NCBI RefSeq assembly: GCF_003589595.1 | Contig: NW_020653945.1 | Location: forward strand, 5,423,773-5,487,772 | Length of the DNA stretch: 64,000 nt | DNA from: Hyposmocoma kahamanoa | Taxonomy: Eukaryota; Arthropoda; Insecta; Lepidoptera; Cosmopterigidae | Direction: 5' to 3' | Shown: positions 55,506 through 64,000 of the stretch, piece after piece | Numbering within the stretch: the stretch's first letter is position 1 | Layout of the letters: each line of letters opens with the position of its first letter | Program-made: the position numbers and the translations under genes | Notes under the pieces: model-generated | What the model saw: only the letters and a program-made list of their open reading frames with translations | Told to the model about the DNA's origin: nothing | Database searches by the model: none

Positions 55506-56359
55506 TTTTGTAGTATTAGCTGATGTACCTGCTCCTCACTTTTAATAGATATAATCGGTGAGTTTTCATTCTTCCTTACATAGACCTTTCCGTATGCAGT
55601 CCAGTAAAATTTATAGGTCTTAGATATTGCTAGGTCTCCACAAAGCATAAACGAGATCCCTTCACTGTTAAGTGTTCTGATAAAAACATAGGGGTATCTT
55701 CTTGCGTTTTAAGTTTCAGATGCTTAGCACACAGTTTGGCCTTGTGTTTTATGTTAAACGCTTTCCCCATTTGAAATACAGCAGTCTTGAGGAGAGTTGA
55801 GTCGGTTTCAACAATAATAGGTGTGTTTGATTTGTCCGATTTTTTTCCTCGTACTCTATAAATATGCCTAATATCTGACTTAGTAATTTTGCAGTCTATG
55901 CTTTGGGAGAGACACAAAACCATGTCAATAAGGTCATCTTTCGTCTCAGTATACTTTTTTGGTACTTTTTTTTCGAAATTCGCCTTACGACTACTCATTT
56001 GTATATCCTCTATCTTAGTTTCTAGAATCGTGATGTCACATTTGTCATCTTTTACCTGCTTTTCTAGTAGTTCGATTTTTCTGTTATACTCTTCATTTTG
56101 TGCCGTAAGGAATACAAGCGAGGCCTCTATGTTATAATTCGATTTTTTTAATTTCCTTCAAAGTGATTAGTAGCTCTTCCCTTTGAGTTGTTGAAAAAAG
56201 CGCCATCAGTTTCTTTACTTCCTCCTACAGGTCGGCAAACTGCCGGTTATATTCCACGTCATCTTGCCGCTTTCTATGAGTAGAGCCTGAGACGGGTGGC
56301 ATTCCAATACTGGTGTTTGATTGGGCTTGTCGATTTTTGTCCCGTAATGTGATATTCAT
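55506..56359 (-). pseudogene. CR1-like LINE ORF1
   Basis: ATG at 56359 opens MNITLRDKNRQAQSNTSIGM, then PPVSGSTHRKRQ. An in-frame TAG follows FADL near 56230. After MALFSTTQREELL a one-base slip in an A-run near 56145 shifts the frame. A heptad-like charged stretch (NEEYNRKIELLEKQVKDDKC) suggests a coiled coil. The conserved body contains DDLIDMVLCLSQSIDCK, DIRHIYRVRGKKSDKSNTPI and TPMFLSEHLT, and the frame ends EEQVHQLILQK-TGA at 55506. ORF1 proteins of this type bind RNA and multimerise in the element's particle. Two lesions make it a pseudogene. Confidence 0.75.
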
Positions 56360-56420
56360 GAAGGAGCTCCATGACCTGGGGAGGGTAGCACTAGCGATGA
56401 GGGGGGGGAGCGCTGTACTT

Positions 56421-57079
56421 TCGGCATTATTTCTTATATAAATAAAGCATCAGGACACAGGAAAAATAGATTAAGTCACAGCAACGAACTCAGGGGTCTT
56501 GTAAATTGGGAGGTTATTGAGACGGTTCCTCACACAAATTCAATCCGTCCACCTTATGTAGCCACCCGTCGAAACACACTACAAAGATGAGAGGTCTTCC
56601 TAAATAAAATAAATTAAAATTAAGTGAATTGGCTAGCGATCGACGATTTCACAAGAGGCATTTTTTATATTAAACAGAACAATTGGTCACCGTAGTCAAA
56701 CAAAACTTTCCACGAGTATATTCCAAAACTTTACGAAGACATCACAATGGAGATATTATTGTATAGCTCAGGACGACTGCTGAAAATCCTGTGACTTGTA
56801 GGTACAAGGTTGTGGGTTCTAGATCATAAACTGAAAAGATCGGTTAATCAGGTATCACTTGCTGTCATGCTGCCAGAATAATTCTGTAAAACAATTCTAA
56901 TCATTTAGAAAGTAAACTGAGAGGGTCACAGTACTTTCGGGTTTATTACAAATCTACAACTTTTCAATATTTTCGAATCAACGTGTCCCTATTTGTCAAT
57001 GTCAAGACTGAATAAAAACATCACTTTGAAAATCAATAAATCACTAGTATCATACTAGCTCCAAGGATTTTTTTTACAT
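56421..57079. other. No recognisable feature
   Basis: Sequence upstream of the CR1-like element; no gene. Confidence 0.5.
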
Positions 57080-57270
57080 AGCCCCGCACTAGGGAAACCT
57101 CATGTCGCGGGTGCCATGGACACACACTTAAACAACCACAAATGACGCCCAAACTCACGAGAGAAATAAATGTAGGCCATACATATATTTCACTCGGCCT
57201 GGGAATCGAACCTGGGACCTCTGCGTGGCAGTCCCGAATGTTAAAGGTTCGGCCACGGAGACAGTTAAAT
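57080..57270 (-). repeat. SINE-B (tRNA-derived) copy
   Basis: Minus orientation: TAGCCCCGCACTAGGGAAAC, GGTGCCATGGACACACACTT and the inverted B box GGAATCGAACC, with the head inverse GGCCACGGAGACAGTT. Confidence 0.8.
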
Positions 57271-57471
57271 TTAATAATTAAATTATGTTGTGATGTAACA
57301 TTTACAGTTTTTTAGCAGTGGCGGGAACGAGTTTCAAAAATCGACACAACACCAAACAAGGAAACAAATTAATATTTTTAATCGTTATCTACCGAAAAAA
57401 AATTAGTTGTTATTAAAGAAAATAAGACAGTGCTTAATTAATCTAATCATTAAAGATGGAATGTAGAAGAA

Positions 57472-57553
57472 ACAAATATACGCGATTTAAATTCGAAAAA
57501 TTAGTTTCATTTTTAATGTATAACAACCGCAAAAACGTAAGAACTCGATATGG
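57472..57553 (+). repeat. GGAAATGAAAC foldback family, right arm and tail
   Basis: ACAAATATACGCGATTTAAA, TAGTTTCATTTTTAATG and the tail AACAACCGCAAAAACGTAAG AACTCG. Confidence 0.65.
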
Positions 57554-57654
57554 AGTCATTATTGATGAATTCCCCACATCATTTCTTGTTTCTTACGGTC
57601 GTCATAGACAGGAATTGGGATTCGCTGCGATCTTTACTATTACAACCCCGCGCG

Positions 57655-57890
57655 CTTTCATGTTCATCTTGCGTCTTCGACTTTCAATTGGTCTTGCGTC
57701 AAGCGTATGCAATATTGATTGCCACTTATTCAGTCGTAATTCCAATGTTTTAATGTTATATTCCGCCATTTTGTCTGGTAAAGTCCGGATCGGCGTGCGC
57801 TAGCGACATGCGCTGTTATCCAACCCTTTAAGCGTGTGCATAATGGCACTCATGTATGCGTCAGTGGGTGACGCAAGATGAGCATGAAAG
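57655..57890. mobile_element. TIR MITE, 236 bp
   Basis: CTTTCATGTTCATCTTGCG at the left and CGCAAGATGAGCATGAAAG at the right form 21-bp termini with one mismatch. No TSD seen. The 115-codon ORF at 57456-57803 crosses it and is rejected. Confidence 0.7.
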
Positions 57891-58467
57891 TCGAGCATTT
57901 TTGCAAGCACAGGTAGAGCCTATTCTTGTATTATTCAAAATTGCAATTAAGGTAGCTTCACTCAAATAATCACAATTAATACTTTACAAATTTAGCAGAA
58001 AATATTCCCAATGGAAAGAATGGACGTGCTGCTTCGTTCAGTTTCCATCTTAATACATACTTTCGCTGCCAGCAATATTAAGACTACATAACCTATTATT
58101 CATTTTTATTTGAGGTACGTGCTTAGAATTGATTTGATGAGCATAGTATGTTGTGGGTTATAGGCAAAAGAAATATAAATGACAATTACAAACGGGATTG
58201 GCACAGGTTTTGGGGCTGGCTTCACTCATCCGTATAATAAGGTTCTTGCGGTCTGTGCGCAACATTAATTCATACGTTGGCATTATAAAACCTCGTTATT
58301 ATCATAAGTCAAAAGTGCTTTTACGACATGAAACGAATTATGTATAAGCGAAATTTTATAACTCCTGTTTATGTATAAAAAAGTTACCTAGTAATTTCGT
58401 GCGTAGAATGTTTGAGTCTCGCTTCTGATAAGTTGTTATTGGGCAGATGTGGTCATATTTTTTTTTT
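57891..58467. other. No recognisable feature
   Basis: AT-rich. TAATTTCGTGCGTAGAATGTTT at 58391 resembles 14808-14830 beside the 641-bp TIR element. Ends in a T-run at the gap. Confidence 0.45.
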
Positions 58468-58867
58468 NNNNNNNNNNNNNNNNNNNNNNNNNNNNNNNNN
58501 NNNNNNNNNNNNNNNNNNNNNNNNNNNNNNNNNNNNNNNNNNNNNNNNNNNNNNNNNNNNNNNNNNNNNNNNNNNNNNNNNNNNNNNNNNNNNNNNNNNN
58601 NNNNNNNNNNNNNNNNNNNNNNNNNNNNNNNNNNNNNNNNNNNNNNNNNNNNNNNNNNNNNNNNNNNNNNNNNNNNNNNNNNNNNNNNNNNNNNNNNNNN
58701 NNNNNNNNNNNNNNNNNNNNNNNNNNNNNNNNNNNNNNNNNNNNNNNNNNNNNNNNNNNNNNNNNNNNNNNNNNNNNNNNNNNNNNNNNNNNNNNNNNNN
58801 NNNNNNNNNNNNNNNNNNNNNNNNNNNNNNNNNNNNNNNNNNNNNNNNNNNNNNNNNNNNNNNNNNN
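58468..58867. other. Assembly gap (400 N)
   Basis: Exactly 400 N, entered from a run of at least 10 T. Frames drawn across it are meaningless. Confidence 0.98.
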
Positions 58868-59656
58868 TTGCTCATGTCCTTCCGGATGCTCATTCCCAGT
58901 AGGCTGAGCTTGTCCTGCAGCGTATACTATATTACACTTATTACACCAATATTTATTATCAAATTAGCCTGGAACTTTAGACAATTTCCAGTTCAAACTG
59001 GCCAGAATGCTGAAAGACGTATAGCTCATTAATAGTCCATACTACCTAGACTCGAATTAAATTTTATCTCTTACTAATACGGTTCATTTTGCTTGGGTCG
59101 AGCAGCAGATACACAGGTTTTATTTCAGAATTTATTTTTTTTACAAATGAAAATAAAGTTATATTGAAAAATAATATTGAATATTACGCCTACAGGTATA
59201 TAGTCAACCGAATTACTAACTGACGTTCTTCAAAAAATGCACTTAAATAGATTGAAGAAATAGTCAGACTGCACGGTAAAAATTACTTCCCATATAAAAG
59301 TGCTTTTAAACATAATCCAATAATGCATTGACATTTGCAAACCGAAAATCATTGAAACTTTGTGACTACGGTGATCGCACTTTTCATCCCTTGGTGATCT
59401 CAAAAGGTACTCAAGGGCCCTCATGCGACAATAACGAGCTGGGGAAGGCTCTTGAAAGGGAACCTCGGCAAAGCCTTGCATAAATTAATCCGGACACAGA
59501 GCCTGAGAGATGAGGACTGCCTTACCTTTCAAGGCTGGAACGGTCGGAAACTTCGTTTCTACTTTGAATCAGACGTTTTATGATTTATATTGCTGTTGCT
59601 CTGTTGTATAGATTTAGGTTTAATACTAAAAAAAAATTTTACTTATAATAAACATA
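58868..59656. other. No recognisable feature
   Basis: The minus-strand frame at 59230-59481 has no motif I can place. Confidence 0.45.
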
Positions 59657-59965
59657 ATTTTAGTAGCAGTAGAGCTCCATATGAAAGAGTTCGTCCAGGG
59701 AAGAACTGCCACCTTACCTATTTCTGCCGCCAAACAGTAATGATCACATTAGTGCGTTCAGGTTTTGCAGGGTACGGGTGTTAGTGAAATTACAGGGACA
59801 TGAACCTTGTCAACTTATATCTCGGGGTGACAAGCGCAATGGCAGTGCCTCCAGATCTTTGTGATTTAAAGCTCGGAGTGACACTGCAAGTGTTATGGAT
59901 AGGCGTGGAGCTTACCATCAGGCGCACTGCTTGTTCGTCCCGTCACTTGATATTATGAAAAAAAA
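59657..59965 (+). repeat. MINE-like dispersed repeat, full length
   Basis: From TTTTAGTAGCAGTAGAGCTC to CGTCACTTGATATTATGAAA then an A-run. Confidence 0.85.
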
Positions 59966-60029
59966 CAACTGTGAGATTTTAAGGTTTTCTATGCATCGTT
60001 AAAAACGAAGCTTGCTGAGAAAATATCGG

Positions 60030-60180
60030 TTTATTCCCAGTGGTTGTCAACCACTGGCTTTGTTCCAACTGGCGACAAATGGAAAAAATCCCATATGTTA
60101 CCAGGTGGTGACAAACGGGATAAAACATCTCAGTTGTTGCCAGTGGTGATTCCCACTGGCGACAAATGGGAAAAAACCTA
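60030..60180 (+). repeat. Local 41-bp-spaced repeats with palindrome
   Basis: ACTGGCGACAAATGG and variants recur at about 60069, 60107 (GGTGGTGACAAACGGG) and 60153, each followed by A-runs. CCAGTGGTTGTCAACCACTGG at 60037-60057 is a perfect palindrome with a 1-nt centre. Confidence 0.65.
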
Positions 60181-60584
60181 TATATGAATCCGAGCTGAGA
60201 TAGTATCAACTCTAAAAAGTCTCAATGAACACACCAGGACCGTGTTTTGTCTAAAATTATTTCTTCATTTAATTTTGTCAAACTTAATTATACAGCATTT
60301 TTTTAAATTGACAAATACCTAAAAATCTTCACGTTTTCTTCAAACAATGTCGCAAACGATCAAATAAACCATCAAACAAGTTTGACGAGCTTGCCTGTAG
60401 TTCACACTCGGTCATTACTTTCTACAGTCGTATGTACCGTACTATAGTTAATACAATGCGTCATATCTCTTTGTAATTTGTGGAATGAGTAAAAATAATA
60501 CATATAGCGTTTCTGACATTAACTGGCACTATAGATTAAGAAAAGAAGAAATATTCGTTGGTATAGAGAATGGTTGAAATTAAG
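60181..60584. other. No recognisable feature
   Basis: AT-rich spacer. Confidence 0.5.
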
Positions 60585-60865
60585 AGACAGGACGAGACGA
60601 ACATGACGTCCGCCTGATGGTAAGCTACACGCCTGTCTATGACAGTTTCAGTACCACTCAGTGCATTAAATCGCAAAGATCTGAATGGCACTGCCACTGC
60701 GCCCGTCACTATGAGACATAAGTTGACAAGTCCCGTGTGCCTGTAATTTCACCAGCACCCTTCAAAACCGGAACACAGTAATGCTGATATTACTGCTTGG
60801 CGGCAGAAATAGGTAAGGTGAACTACTTACCTGGACGAACTCTTTCAAAGGGAGCTCTACTAAAA
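60585..60865 (-). repeat. MINE-like dispersed repeat
   Basis: Minus orientation, from GACAGGACGAGACGAACATG to TCAAAGGGAGCTCTACTA. Confidence 0.85.
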
Positions 60866-60959
60866 TTATTAAAACGAATAGTTAAATTTTGGTTTTTTTT
60901 TTGTGAATTTTGATTAGTTAATTTTGTTTACGAAAATATTATTAGGTTGAATCTAGTTT

Positions 60960-61115
60960 TTCGCAATTTCCTGGTCTCAAACTAAGGAATTCATTATACT
61001 ATGAGTACCAGAGCAACGGAATTCACTCCGAGGCACTATCTAGAACACCAAATTGATCAAACCGATAATCGAACCCGCGAGCTCCTCATCCAACGCAAAA
61101 CGTTGAGCCACCGGA
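60960..61115 (-). repeat. SINE-C (tRNA-derived) copy
   Basis: CCTGGTCTCAAACTAAGGAA, GTACCAGAGCAACGGAATTC, the inverted B box region GATAATCGAACCCGCGAGCT and the inverted head AACGTTGAGCCACCGG. Confidence 0.7.
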
Positions 61116-62442
61116 TAGTATGAATAATACACGGAAGCTGTCATTTGGCGTTTCGGAGTAAAGTATCCGCAACTACTTGTGTCAAATCACGATCTGCGAC
61201 TCGTCGTTATTTCCGGGTCCGATACGAAGCTAAAACGATGATCGTTGCTTCATATTTCGTATGACGTGTTGAGGTTATAATGGTCCGATACACGTGTCAA
61301 AATGTCGAACACCCATATAAATCACGCGTTTCATTCCGCAATTGTTCCTCAATCGGGCTCATAACGCGTTTCATAGTAAGAAATTATTAAAACGAAGGAC
61401 GTACGCAGCTACGTGTATCGGATTTTACTTTGGGAGTAGACGCTCTGATTTTATTTCCATGTATTGATGAGACTTCCCGTCCTTTACAAATCACCGTCTA
61501 TATATAGTTCGTAATAAAGAGGAAGCGGAAACATACACATAATTTAATGTGCCTAACGTATATAACGTATTCATTTTTATATTTATTACAACAGATTCGA
61601 ACTTTTTCTATAAATACAAAATGAGCTTTTTCAAAGTGGATATGAATAGACATTGTCTAGGTAAACTTACTCTATTTCGAGAATAGATCATAGTCGACTA
61701 CATCACTATTATGTGAAATAGTCTACAAATGATTGCTTACAAATAATGGGTTACCTATCAGTAGTCCGAAAAGACATTTTCCAGAAATAACGTTTGCTCG
61801 AATTTTCGTAACCTCGAAAGTCATATTGAGAGGAAAATGTTTCTTCTTTTAAACCTAGCTTAAGTTAACCTAACCGAACCTAATCGTGTCTTTGCGACAA
61901 ACATCCAACATATCCTGAAAGAACAAATGTTCCGTTATAATTCGATTTTCGGTGTAATGAAAATTCTAACAAACGTTATTTCGGAAAAAAAAATCGAGTT
62001 TGTGATCTTACCCAAATAATGAAAAAGAACATAAATTGCTTCTCTAATTTTGTCCAATTTCCGCCACTTTTCAACTTGAAATCCATACATGGATTGTAGT
62101 GGTAGCACGCAGAGAGAGACTTGCAAAGAAAATGGTAAAAATACATTGGTACAATATACAGGTGTTATGGTGGCAAATCTTTCCTTGACGTAGTGTGTCG
62201 GTGGATAGTTGGTAACGTATTACGTAAAGTGTGAATTACGTATTTAAATTAAAGTGCGGCGCGTGGCTAAAGTATATAGCCGCGTGCACAGAATTGTACC
62301 GAAGAATGTATGATCTCATACACATACTAGATATTAATATAAAATTGATTAATCCGAATTTTAGTAATTTGTTTATATATATGAAACTATTTATTACAGA
62401 TCTAACTAGTCATGAGTCAGGCCGACATGTTGGTTTGCTTAA
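61116..62442. other. No gene; one short inverted repeat
   Basis: GGTCCGATACACGTGTC (61284) and CTACGTGTATCGGATT (61411) pair over 13-14 bp. No other feature; the 100-codon frame at 62231-62533 ends in a foldback-family tail and is not called. Confidence 0.4.
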
Positions 62443-62512
62443 AAAAAATTTAGATCCGAAAAAAAATTGTTTCCTTACCAATGTGTCACCATCGCAAAAA
62501 CCTAAGAACTCA
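62443..62512 (+). repeat. GGAAATGAAAC foldback family, right arm and tail
   Basis: TTTAGATCCGAAAAAAAATT, GTTTCCTTACC and the tail CACCATCGCAAAAACCTAAG AACTC. Confidence 0.55.
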
Positions 62513-62524
62513 AAACTTACGTTT

Positions 62525-62990
62525 ATTTTATGATATTAAGCGACGACGGGACGAACAAGTGGTGCGCCTGGTAGTAAACGTCTCGCCTACCCATAGCAGC
62601 TGCAGCTTTAAATCGCAAAGATCTGAGGGGCATTGCCACTGCGCCCGTCACCCTGAGACATAACGCTGCTTTTTAAGAATAGTGACCCAATCCATGATAA
62701 TTCCTTTCTTGATTTATTACTCAAATTTGTTCAGAAAATGCGAAATATAATTGTGAATAGCTCGAATAGCTTGAAAAGTTCAATGGTTAAAATATTGTCG
62801 TGACGACGTTGGGATAGTCTACGGTATGTAAGTTTTGCGCGGCAGAGACGTCGCAGTGTTTTTTTAAACAATGTTCTTGATGAAGTAGCGGCTTTTGAGA
62901 TAGACAACTATTCTAGAAAGCCATCGACAAGTCGACAAGTCCCAAATGCCTGTAACTTCACTAGCACCCTTACCCCTCAAAACCGGAACG
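62525..62990 (-). repeat. MINE-like repeat interrupted by about 265 bp
   Basis: 62525-62662 (TATTAAGCGACGACGGGACG to CACCCTGAGACATAA) and 62931-62990 (GTCGACAAGTCCCAAATGCC to AAAACCGGAACG) are consecutive parts of one copy; the 5' end is missing. The sequence between is unassigned and has no clear TIR. Confidence 0.65.
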
Positions 62991-63325
62991 GTGACTTTCA
63001 CGATGTTGTAGAGTTCGTAGACCATAACCTGCGACCATTCTACGCAATATCTGCAAGCTCAATATTATAATAAACACATCGTTTTCTTAATTTTTTCACA
63101 ATATCTTTTGTACATTTTTCCGCACTACAGGTGTACACGCAAATAAGAAGTTTGTATCAAAATAGCAGAAATTCTCTACGGATTGACGACACTAATGTGT
63201 TGCTTTTACCTGGCAGAGCAGTGGGACTAACACGTTATGGATCGAGCATTTTCTTGCATTACTACAAGTTTCAAGAGGGTATGAGATTCGAGGGTTTCTC
63301 GTAAATCGGTCATTATCGAATTAAT
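62991..63325. other. No recognisable feature
   Basis: No gene or repeat seen. Confidence 0.5.
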
Positions 63326-63489
63326 GTTCACTACCTAATTTCCGTGGCAATTTATATTGTTTAAATATTCACGTATATTATCGTGTAATTACTAAATAAT
63401 AATTCACGATATAGTACTCGAATATTAAATAATATTGCACGATAGAAAATCGAATACATAAATAATAAAAATTGCCACGGAAATGAACA
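63326..63489. mobile_element. TIR MITE, about 164 bp
   Basis: TTTCCGTGGCAATTT at the left and AATTGCCACGGAAATGAACA at the right are inverted, with GTTCA at both extremes. The interior is AT-rich with repeated CGTGTAAT / TTCACGATA hairpin pieces. Confidence 0.65.
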
Positions 63490-64000
63490 CTAGTCGAAAA
63501 TAACCAAAGTACTACCCACAAAATTATTTTTAGAACTGCTCTGGACAATTTTACAGCATAATGCTACTTGAGACCCGTTACGTAGTAGTGTGTCTTCATT
63601 CATACCTAGAGTTTAAAATCAATGGTTAAAATTTAAAACAACTAACTAGATATAAAAGAATTTTAAAACGATTATTTTAGTTCGAGACATTTCTTTCATA
63701 ATTTTTATTGGCACAAGTAAATTGAATTTACTCCACCAAAAAACCTGGAGTCATGGTAAGGGTAACTTTTAGTGAGAACAAAGTAAACTTTAGTGTACTC
63801 TTCCACTAAGTCGTAAAGAGACTTGTCAACCTTGCATCATATACTTGTCGTCGTTTCCTTTAGTATATCATAATATTATCGCCATACCTAGTTAAGCGTA
63901 ACAAAGATTTAAAAGCGGAGTGGGCCAAGTTCCCATTTAAACCATTTATTTACCACACACCATAATACGAAACAAAACACATGACAACAGTGCGTGGAAG
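63490..64000. other. No recognisable feature
   Basis: AT-rich to the window end. Confidence 0.5.

Larger units (their letters stand above)
51480..56420 (-). mobile_element. Nearly full-length CR1-like LINE, inactivated
   Basis: Minus strand. ORF1 (56359-55506) is followed by a spacer of about 700 bp, then ORF2 with endonuclease (about 54800-54200) and reverse transcriptase (about 53650-51900), then an AT-rich 3' UTR running to about 51480. The 3' part is shared with a fragment at 29041-29450. Stops and frameshifts occur in every part. The clade is judged from ORF1 style and the block GVPQGSVLGPTLF. Confidence 0.75.

Noticed and set aside
58412..59032. Four ORFs of 146-206 aa
   Set aside because: They consist mostly of N translated as X across the assembly gap.

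Overview
The window looks like AT-rich nuclear DNA from a moth or butterfly. The pointers are repeat families I know from lepidopteran genomes: a roughly 300-bp microsatellite-associated dispersed repeat (MINE-like), short repeats ending in AACCGACTTCAAAAAAGG, LINE 3' tails containing CCAGCAGTGGGACG, and several tRNA-derived SINEs. I do not name a species. There are two runs of N (47120-47129 and 58468-58867). No virus, CRISPR array, operon or prokaryotic signal is visible.

Only one host gene is convincing: a five-exon, secreted, chymotrypsin-fold serine protease on the + strand (28092-38183, 265 residues after splicing). The signal-peptide exon, zymogen activation site, catalytic His/Asp/Ser, three disulfide pairs and all splice phases are intact. 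Its S1-pocket residues (Gly at chymotrypsin position 189, Asp at 226) are those of brachyurin/crab-collagenase-type proteases rather than classical trypsin or chymotrypsin. Its four introns (2.8, 1.2, 3.5 and 1.8 kb) are filled with mobile elements. A short stretch at 11088-11129 could be the first exon of a second, mitochondrially targeted gene, but no further exons were found.

Almost everything else is mobile-element debris. 1-10 kb: TIR/foldback MITEs, MINE-like copies, a tandem SINE dimer (3.46-4.10 kb) and an insertion whose empty target site can be read back (8.65-9.02 kb). 12-15 kb: nested MITEs, SINEs and an inverted SINE composite. 15.5-17.5 kb: a decayed LINE with a full AP-endonuclease and the start of a reverse transcriptase, minus strand. 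18-27 kb: SINEs, LINE ends and foldbacks. 28-38 kb: the protease gene. 40.4-41.8 kb: a PIF/Harbinger-like remnant with a MADF-domain exon. 45.1-46.1 kb: a foldback with arms of more than 150 bp. 46.3-48.3 kb: a decayed RTE-type LINE, minus strand. 51.5-56.4 kb: a nearly full-length but inactivated CR1-like LINE with ORF1, endonuclease and reverse transcriptase, minus strand. 57-64 kb: scattered MINE, SINE and MITE copies.

The most unusual signals are a hairpin of about 250 bp (arms of about 115 bp) inside protease intron 4; the repeated inverted or tandem arrangement of one SINE-like family at all five of its loci; an intron-3 element carrying repeated CAATCATGGAC boxes; and a foldback family with a conserved tail outside its inverted repeats. 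Family names are from memory and pattern recognition; no database search was possible.
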